Shown here: positions 58,917-64,000 of the stretch, piece by piece
Layout of the letters: each line of letters opens with the position of its first letter
How positions within the stretch are numbered: the stretch's first letter is position 1
NCBI RefSeq assembly: GCF_028618575.1
Contig: NZ_JAQITA010000002.1
Coordinates: 62,001 to 126,000, forward strand
Direction: 5' to 3'
Origin: Bartonella sp. ML70XJBT.G
GTDB taxonomy: Bacteria; Pseudomonadota; Alphaproteobacteria; Rhizobiales; Rhizobiaceae
DNA: 64,000 nucleotides
The notes under the pieces: generated by a model
What the model was told of the DNA's origin: nothing
Seen by the model: only the letters and a program-made list of their open reading frames with translations
The model's database searches: none
Position numbers and translations under genes: made by a program

Positions 58917-59495
58917 TTAGTTGGAGACAAGTTTTTTAAGCCGTTCAATGGCGATATCATCTTTTAGTTCATTATCGCCCTCTTTTTCATAAGGAATGAC
59001 ACCATACAGTTTACCACCTTTTTTGAGCAAAAAAATCGCGGCTGTATGGTTATAGGTGTAATTCCCATCGGTTCCGGATACTTTTTCAGCAACAATTTTA
59101 AAAGAATTGACCATTTTATGAACTTTTTCAGGATCTCCACTGATCCCAATAATTCTATTGTTAAAATTACTGAGATAATCATGGAGTACTTGTGGTGTAT
59201 CACGTTCAGGATCAACAGTGATGAACCATACCCCTAATTTATCAGCTTCAGAGCCAAGGGCTGTGAGCCAGCGATCAAGATTAAGCAATGTGGTCGGGCA
59301 AACTTCAGGGCACATGGTGAAGCCAAAGAAAACAATTGAAGGCTTACTTCGTATATCATCTTGTGTAATGGTATTTCCATTGGAGTCAGTGAGGGTAAAA
59401 TTATCGCCTAAAGGCTTATTTCTTAACGCATCATAAAGAAAAATACCGGCAAGAAATATAGCTGTTAACCCTAAGATACGTATGACATTTTTCAT
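58917..59495 (-). CDS. SCO1/SenC family copper protein
   Basis: The 192-residue protein has an N-terminal membrane anchor (about 5-22) and a thioredoxin-like periplasmic domain with the copper-binding pair Cys62 and Cys66 in MCPEVCP and His150 in YNHTAAIFLL. All three ligands are present. Such proteins deliver copper to, or reduce, the CuA site of cytochrome c oxidase. FITVDPERDTP is also typical. No oxidase genes lie in this window. It begins the group with prmA and the aminopeptidase. Confidence 0.93.
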   Translation of the reverse strand: MKNVIRILGLTAIFLAGIFLYDALRNKPLGDNFTLTDSNGNTITQDDIRSKPSIVFFGFTMCPEVCPTTLLNLDRWLTALGSEADKLGVWFITVDPERDTPQVLHDYLSNFNNRIIGISGDPEKVHKMVNSFKIVAEKVSGTDGNYTYNHTAAIFLLKKGGKLYGVIPYEKEGDNELKDDIAIERLKKLVSN

Positions 59496-59625
59496 AGTTT
59501 AACTCTCTTAAAAAGACAAAAAAACTGTAGCATTGGTGGGTTTGTTTTGCAATCGTTGTTTCATGGTTGATTTTCTTTGCTTGCTATGTCTTTTGTGTTC
59601 TTTTTAAGGAACAATTGGTGGATGG

Positions 59626-60255
59626 ATGGAGAGAGAAAAAGATCTTCGATTCCATGAGAGTGAGCCTCGTATTCATACGACAGCACGATTGCATGGTTGT
59701 AAATTGGGGCGCTATGTGGAAATCAATGAACGGGTGGTTTTGCGTGAAGTAACGGTGGGAGATTTTTCTTATTTTGAGCGTAATAGTGAAGCTATTTATA
59801 GCGAGATTGGGCGTTTTTGTTCTATTGCATCCCATGTTCGTGTCAATGCGCTAGAACATCCTGTCGAGCGAGTTTCAACGCATAAAATAACATATCGTCC
59901 TAATGAATATTTTCGCTATATGCCATTAGATTGCTCTTTTCGTGAAAGGCGCCGTGCAAAGCGTGTTATTATTGGGAATGATGTATGGATTGGACATGGT
60001 GCGGTTATTATGCCTGGGATCACAATTGGGCATGGCGCTATCATTGGTGCTAACGCTGTTATAACTAAAGATGTTCTCCCCTATATGATTGTGGCTGGTG
60101 TTCCTGCAAAGCTGTTGCGGATGCGCTTTTCAGAAGGTGTGATTCAGGCACTTTTGGAGATGGCTTGGTGGGACTGGTCCCTTGATAAAATTTACAATGC
60201 ATTGCCTGATATGCAAAATCTTACTATTGGGGCTTTTATTGACAAGTGGAAATAA
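59626..60255 (+). CDS. hexapeptide-repeat acetyltransferase of the phosphonate-cluster type
   Basis: A 209-residue left-handed beta-helix transferase. Repeats run through LGRYVEINERVVLREVTVGD and IGRFCSIASHVRVNALEHPV; the loop and the xenobiotic-acetyltransferase-like core RVIIGNDVWIGHGAVIMPGI, then GANAVITKDVLPYMIVAGVP, are clear, and the end has LEMAWWDWSLDKIYNALPDM. This end and length match the family of hexapeptide transferases found in phosphonate (phn) gene clusters. No phn genes are in the window. An acyl-CoA-dependent acetyltransferase is likely; the acceptor is unknown. An in-frame ATG at 59626 is used; GGTGG lies close upstream. Confidence 0.83.
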   Translation: MEREKDLRFHESEPRIHTTARLHGCKLGRYVEINERVVLREVTVGDFSYFERNSEAIYSEIGRFCSIASHVRVNALEHPVERVSTHKITYRPNEYFRYMPLDCSFRERRRAKRVIIGNDVWIGHGAVIMPGITIGHGAIIGANAVITKDVLPYMIVAGVPAKLLRMRFSEGVIQALLEMAWWDWSLDKIYNALPDMQNLTIGAFIDKWK

Positions 60256-60324
60256 TATGCAAAATAACATAGAAAAGCGATTTTTCGTTTGGAAAGGTTA
60301 TTTGTGTGATCTTTACCTTGTGCT

Positions 60325-62658
60325 TTAAGCTTTGCCTACAAAGTTATCGAGAACGCGCTTTTCTCCAGCTTTTTCAAACATAATGGTTAATTTATGATCA
60401 TCTATTGCGGTGATATGGCCATAACCAAATTTTATGTGAAAAATCCGATCACCAATTACAAAGTTTGATGGTTCTTCAGAGACTGATTGGTTGATGATTT
60501 TTCCTTCAATGTTTTTTTGTGTACGCTTTTGTTTTGGTGTAACATAGTTATTGTTAAAGGAATTGGGGTATTTAAAGGAAGATCTTCCATAACCACCATA
60601 AGATGTTCCCATTTCTATGACTTCTATATGTTCTACTGGTAATTCATCTAGAAAACGAGAGGGCAGCGCAGGTTGCCAAAATCCATGAATTTTTCGATTG
60701 GATACAAACCATATATGTAAATGTTTTTTTGCTCTTGTTAGTCCTACATAAGCTAATCGGCGTTCTTCTTCTAATCCTAAGCGGCCGCCTTCATCCAATG
60801 AGCGTTGATGAGGAAAGAGGCCTTCTTCCCAACCTGGAAGAAAAACGGTTTCAAATTCAAGTCCTTTGGCGGAATGGAGAGTCATAATGTTGATTGCATC
60901 GGTATTTTCATTGTTTTCAGTATCCATAACCAGTGCGACATGTTCTAAAAAGCTTGGAAGGTTTTCAAATTGTTCTATTGAGCGGACCATTTCTTTAAGA
61001 TTTTCTAGTCGTGTTGCTGCTTCGGGTGAGCGATCTTCTAGCCACATAGCTGTGTAGCCTGAATCATCAAGAATTGTTTCGGCAAGTTCTCTATGGGGTG
61101 TGCATTGCAGCATATTTTGCCAACGGCGGAAATCTTCAACAACGTTTCGCAAAGCACTGCGTGCCTTGGGTTTTAGCTCATCCGTTTCAATGATTGCGGC
61201 TGCAGCAGAAAAGAGAGGAATGGCGCGTGCTCGAGCGCTTTCATAAAGAGTGCGTAGGGTAGCATCTCCTAAGCCGCGTTTAGGTGTGTTGATAATACGC
61301 TCAAAGGCTAAATCATCTGCTGGTTGAACAACAACGCGCAAATAAGCCATGGCATCGCGTATTTCCATTCGTTCATAAAAGCGTGGACCACCAATGACGC
61401 GGTAGTTAAGACCAAGGCTTACAAAGCGATCTTCAAATTCACGCATTTGAAATGAGGCACGCACCAATATAGCCATATGATTGAGAGAATGACCAGCTTG
61501 TTGTGCGCGTTCAATTTCTTCTCCAATTGCACGTGCTTCTTCTGCTGAATCCCAAGCTGCATGAACTTTTACTTTTTCTTCTTTGCTCTTTATTTGATGA
61601 GAAAATAGTGTTTTGCCAAGTCTTCCTTGGTTATGAGAAATAAGATGAGAAGCCGTTTTAAGAATGTGTGATGTCGAGCGATAATTGCGTTCTAAACGAA
61701 TAATTTTTGCAGGAGGAAAATCTTTTTCAAAACGCAAGATATTGTCAACTTTAGCACCTCGCCATCCATAAATGGATTGGTCATCATCACCAACACAACA
61801 AAGGTTAACGTGTCGCCCTTTAGATTGTTGTGCTAAAAGGCGGAGCCAAAGATATTGTGCTGTATTGGTATCTTGATATTCATCTACAAGAATGTAGCGA
61901 AATTGGGAATGATATTGGCGAAGAATATCTGGATTATGTTGAAAGAGAGAGATAGAATGAAGCAGAAGATCACCAAAATCACAGGCATTAAGACTTTTTA
62001 ATCTCTCCTGATAGCTACGATAAAGTTCGCGTCCCATACCGTTACCAAAGGAATAGGTATCGCTTTCTGAAATGTGTTCTGGTGCAAGACCTTGGTTTTT
62101 CCAAGAATCAATCATTATGGCAAGGTTTCTAGCAGGCCAACGCTTATCATCCAATTCTGCAGCTTGAATAAGCTGTTTTAAAAGTCTGGTAACATCATCA
62201 CTATCAAGAATTGTAAAATTGCTTTTTAAATTAACAAGTTCTGCGTGGCGGCGCAAAATTTTTGCACCGGTGGCATGAAAGGTTCCAAGCCAAGGCATAC
62301 CTTCAACAATTTCACCAATAAGCTCACCAATACGCATTTTCATTTCACGTGCTGCTTTATTGGTGAAAGTGACAGCAAGTATTTGTTGAGGAGAGGCTAG
62401 TCCAGAACGCAAAATGTGGGAAATACGTGTTGTCAAAACGCGTGTCTTTCCAGTACCGGCACCTGCAAGAACTAACAGGGGGCCTTCTGTACTTATAACG
62501 GCTTGACGTTGTTCAGGATTGAGTTGTTCTAAATAACCGGTATCGAACTGTGTTTGTTCTTTTGTTGTTATCGCGTGGGTAGCGGCATTAGAACTCTGTT
62601 CATGAGGAGAGAGGGTATCTTCTTCAAAGAATGGTATGTGATCAGAAAAATTATTCAT
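60325..62658 (-). CDS. uvrD: UvrD/PcrA-type ATP-dependent DNA helicase
   Basis: Superfamily 1 helicase of 777 residues. Motifs in order: Q motif LNPEQRQAV, Walker A GAGTGKT (66-72), TFTNKAAREMKMRIGE, motif II VDEYQDTNTAQYLWLRLLA, motif III GDDDQSIYGWRGAKVDNILR, motif IV IIRLERNYRST, motif V IMTLHSAKGLEFETVFLPG and motif VI RRLAYVGLTRAKKHL. The end has the PcrA/UvrD tail (GDRIFHIKFGYGHITAID). It unwinds DNA in mismatch and excision repair and clears protein roadblocks. Of UvrD, PcrA and Rep, the tail favours UvrD/PcrA. Confidence 0.93.
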   Translation of the reverse strand: MNNFSDHIPFFEEDTLSPHEQSSNAATHAITTKEQTQFDTGYLEQLNPEQRQAVISTEGPLLVLAGAGTGKTRVLTTRISHILRSGLASPQQILAVTFTNKAAREMKMRIGELIGEIVEGMPWLGTFHATGAKILRRHAELVNLKSNFTILDSDDVTRLLKQLIQAAELDDKRWPARNLAIMIDSWKNQGLAPEHISESDTYSFGNGMGRELYRSYQERLKSLNACDFGDLLLHSISLFQHNPDILRQYHSQFRYILVDEYQDTNTAQYLWLRLLAQQSKGRHVNLCCVGDDDQSIYGWRGAKVDNILRFEKDFPPAKIIRLERNYRSTSHILKTASHLISHNQGRLGKTLFSHQIKSKEEKVKVHAAWDSAEEARAIGEEIERAQQAGHSLNHMAILVRASFQMREFEDRFVSLGLNYRVIGGPRFYERMEIRDAMAYLRVVVQPADDLAFERIINTPKRGLGDATLRTLYESARARAIPLFSAAAAIIETDELKPKARSALRNVVEDFRRWQNMLQCTPHRELAETILDDSGYTAMWLEDRSPEAATRLENLKEMVRSIEQFENLPSFLEHVALVMDTENNENTDAINIMTLHSAKGLEFETVFLPGWEEGLFPHQRSLDEGGRLGLEEERRLAYVGLTRAKKHLHIWFVSNRKIHGFWQPALPSRFLDELPVEHIEVIEMGTSYGGYGRSSFKYPNSFNNNYVTPKQKRTQKNIEGKIINQSVSEEPSNFVIGDRIFHIKFGYGHITAIDDHKLTIMFEKAGEKRVLDNFVGKA

Positions 62659-62775
62659 TATACCTTTTGTGTAGTCTTTTTTTTGTTTAAGTGCTAGATT
62701 TAAAAAACTTTAAAAAAAAACACCACATCTTCGGTTAAATTAAGAAAACAAAAATTGTAAAAATAACAATGAATA

Positions 62776-63027
62776 TCAAATGCTTTGGGTGAGAATACTT
62801 TGCAGGGCATAGACACGTAATGAAGCTGAAAGATTTATCTGTTGTGGTCTTTTTCTGTCAATGTCCGTGATAATAAAGGCTAAAGATTGTCTTCTTTTAC
62901 GCGCTATGGTTTTAAGAATGTCAAGAAATGGTTGTTCTAAAGATATGCTTGTTGCGTGTCCATCAATCCGAATGGATATTTTTTTCGTTACCACTTTTGA
63001 CCAATCAATAGAATCATTTTCGTGCAT
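62776..63027 (-). CDS. ribbon-helix-helix domain protein
   Basis: From ATG 63027 the protein is 83 residues, beginning MHENDSIDWSKVVTKKISIR. Residues about 18-70 match the ribbon-helix-helix family common in alphaproteobacteria (KISIRIDGHATSISLEQPFL, then LKTIARKRRQSLAFIITDID), a beta strand followed by two helices. DNA binding is likely but no target is known. The longer frame starting at TTG 63069 would overlap the DUF4169 gene and is rejected. It follows that gene by 10 bases. Confidence 0.85.
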   Translation of the reverse strand: MHENDSIDWSKVVTKKISIRIDGHATSISLEQPFLDILKTIARKRRQSLAFIITDIDRKRPQQINLSASLRVYALQSILTQSI

Positions 63028-63037
63028 TTTTCTACTC

Positions 63038-63220
63038 TTATTCGTCGTGGTGTAAACGATTTTGATCAAGAAATTTTTGTACCTTTAAAGCTTCTTTTTG
63101 CTCGAAAAGTTTTTCAACCTTGGTTCGTCCAAAACGATGGCGATTTTCTTCTGCATGAAGTGCTTTGTCTGCACGCTTTTTTCGCTTGCGAAATTGGCGA
63201 AGGTTAATTGGTTCTGTCAT
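63038..63220 (-). CDS. DUF4169 family protein
   Basis: A 60-residue basic protein starting MTEPINLRQFRKRKKRADKA and continuing NRHRFGRTKVEKLFEQKEAL, the pattern of DUF4169 in Rhizobiales. It has no membrane segment and is very rich in Arg and Lys, so it might bind nucleic acid; the function is unknown. ATG 63220 is 12 bases after the sspB stop. The sspB-DUF4169-RHH order is common in this order of bacteria, which supports all three calls. Confidence 0.85.
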   Translation of the reverse strand: MTEPINLRQFRKRKKRADKALHAEENRHRFGRTKVEKLFEQKEALKVQKFLDQNRLHHDE

Positions 63221-63232
63221 CAGCAAATTTAT

Positions 63233-63778
63233 TTACTTTTTCCGAAAAGAATCTAATGAAACAACATCAGCGCTTTGTTTTGTATCATTATTTGAAGGTT
63301 CCTTATTTGTGCTGAGCTTTTGTTCTTTTGGAAGCGTATTTTCTTTTTTTTGTTTATCCGATAACACGACAGGTGCGGGTGAGCTCTTTTCCGAAATTTC
63401 ACTCTCCTCAGAGGTCAGATTTGAGGGCAGATCAAATGCTGCTTCAAATGAAGCGACAGGGTCATAAAACACTTGGATAGAAGAAAAAGGAATCACCAAT
63501 TTTTCGCTAATTTCTCTAAAAGAAAGTGTTACTTCAAAAGCGGTCTCCGAAACACTTAAATCTCTAAACTGATGTTGTAAGACAATAGTCATTTGTTCTG
63601 GATAACGATTTTTTAGCCGAGGAGAAATTTTTACGCCTGGAGTATCTGTTAAAAAAGTAATAAAAAAATGATGATTTCCCGGAAGCCCTGCTTTAGCAAC
63701 TTCCGATAAAACTTTACGGATAACCCCACGAAGCGCATCCTGAACGAGAATATCGTAGCGGATTTGATCTTGAACCAT
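63233..63778 (-). CDS. sspB: SspB-type ClpXP adaptor
   Basis: The 181-residue protein is an alphaproteobacterial SspB. The N-terminal fold is clear: MVQDQIRYDILVQDALRGVI, GNHHFFITFLTDTPGVKISP, YPEQMTIVLQHQFRDLSVSE and FEVTLSFREISEKLVIPFSS. A linker rich in Glu, Ser and Lys (about 120-170) leads to the C-terminal DVVSLDSFRKK, which contacts ClpX. SspB captures ssrA-tagged, stalled-ribosome products for ClpXP. AAGGAA lies 9 bases before the ATG. The ssrA end lies just upstream on the same strand. Confidence 0.93.
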   Translation of the reverse strand: MVQDQIRYDILVQDALRGVIRKVLSEVAKAGLPGNHHFFITFLTDTPGVKISPRLKNRYPEQMTIVLQHQFRDLSVSETAFEVTLSFREISEKLVIPFSSIQVFYDPVASFEAAFDLPSNLTSEESEISEKSSPAPVVLSDKQKKENTLPKEQKLSTNKEPSNNDTKQSADVVSLDSFRKK

Positions 63779-63944
63779 CGAAGTTTATTCCTTTTATTTC
63801 ACGTAGCAGATGAGCATGTGCAATATTGTGCAATAGAATGTATTTTTAAGCTAGTAATATTTTATCGACTATGCACTTAAATTAACTGAAAAAAGAATAT
63901 GAAATTCTGCGACAAATCATATCTGAGAGATCAGCCAATAACAT

Positions 63945-64000
63945 TTATAAGAGTGAAGGCTTCTGTTGCCAGGTGCCTTCGGACCCCGCTTAAACCTGCG
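63945..64000 (-). ncRNA. ssrA: tmRNA (ssrA), 3'-terminal part of the gene, partial
   Basis: The last 50 bases (GCTTCTGTTGCCAGGTG, then ACCCCGCTTAAACCTGCG) match the ssrA segment that I recall as the reverse-primer and probe region of the published genus-level Bartonella assay, which places the gene on the minus strand reading leftward. Only the end is in the window; the bulk lies to the right. Alphaproteobacterial tmRNA is circularly permuted and cut into two pieces, so this end need not be the mature 3' end. The left boundary is approximate. Confidence 0.72.

Overview
The window is a chromosomal segment of a Bartonella species (Alphaproteobacteria, Rhizobiales). Evidence: AT-rich DNA with wide non-coding gaps full of gene fragments, rhizobial-type housekeeping proteins (FtsZ of about 590 residues with a long linker, an SspB-type adaptor, DUF4169), and a right edge that matches what I remember of the Bartonella ssrA (tmRNA) region used for genus-level detection. 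The species cannot be fixed from this sequence alone.

Layout. 1-9.5 kb, minus strand: start of carB, a DUF1460 envelope enzyme, carA, chorismate lyase, a GlsB/YeaQ-like membrane protein, a Na/Pi cotransporter-family protein and an MscS-type channel, separated by long gaps. 9.6-14 kb, plus strand: dnaG and rpoD. 14.5-16 kb: a cysteine-cluster protein, a SIMPL-domain protein (minus) and a CAT-anticodon tRNA. 16-21 kb: an accessory, partly decayed stretch next to the tRNA, with two XRE-type regulators (minus), broken hexapeptide-repeat genes, a membrane-anchored coiled-coil protein and a DUF1508 protein. 21.3-26.8 kb: DUF475 membrane protein, nicotinamidase, an unknown ORF, ABC-F protein EttA and an ArsR-methyltransferase fusion. 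26.8-30 kb: gene-poor, with a predicted three-hairpin small RNA carrying an anti-Shine-Dalgarno C-rich loop, a small secreted protein and a lytic transglycosylase. 30.1-30.5 kb: RNase P RNA.

30.7-55.4 kb, plus strand: a near-complete division and cell-wall (dcw) cluster: rsmH, ftsL, ftsI, murE, murF, mraY, murD, ftsW, murG, murC, murB, ddl, ftsQ, ftsA, ftsZ, lpxC, then bamD, recN and ligA. Overlapping stop/start codons show tight translational coupling. mraZ, which usually opens the cluster, is missing. The products make UDP-MurNAc-pentapeptide (MurB-F, Ddl), lipid I and II (MraY, MurG), polymerise and cross-link it at the septum (FtsW, FtsI), and build the divisome (FtsZ, FtsA, FtsQ, FtsL). 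LpxC and BamD add outer-membrane lipid A and protein assembly.

56-64 kb: mostly minus strand. Aminopeptidase P, PrmA and a SCO copper protein form one probable operon; an orphan hexapeptide acetyltransferase of the phosphonate-cluster type is on the plus strand; then a UvrD/PcrA helicase, a ribbon-helix-helix protein, DUF4169 and SspB, followed at the edge by the ssrA end. SspB delivers ssrA-tagged proteins to ClpXP, so adaptor and tag RNA are neighbours here.

The strongest lead is the small RNA at about 28024-28142: a promoter-like element, three consecutive hairpins, a 12-C tract and an exact CCTCCTCCC in the middle loop, and a perfect 12-bp terminator stem.
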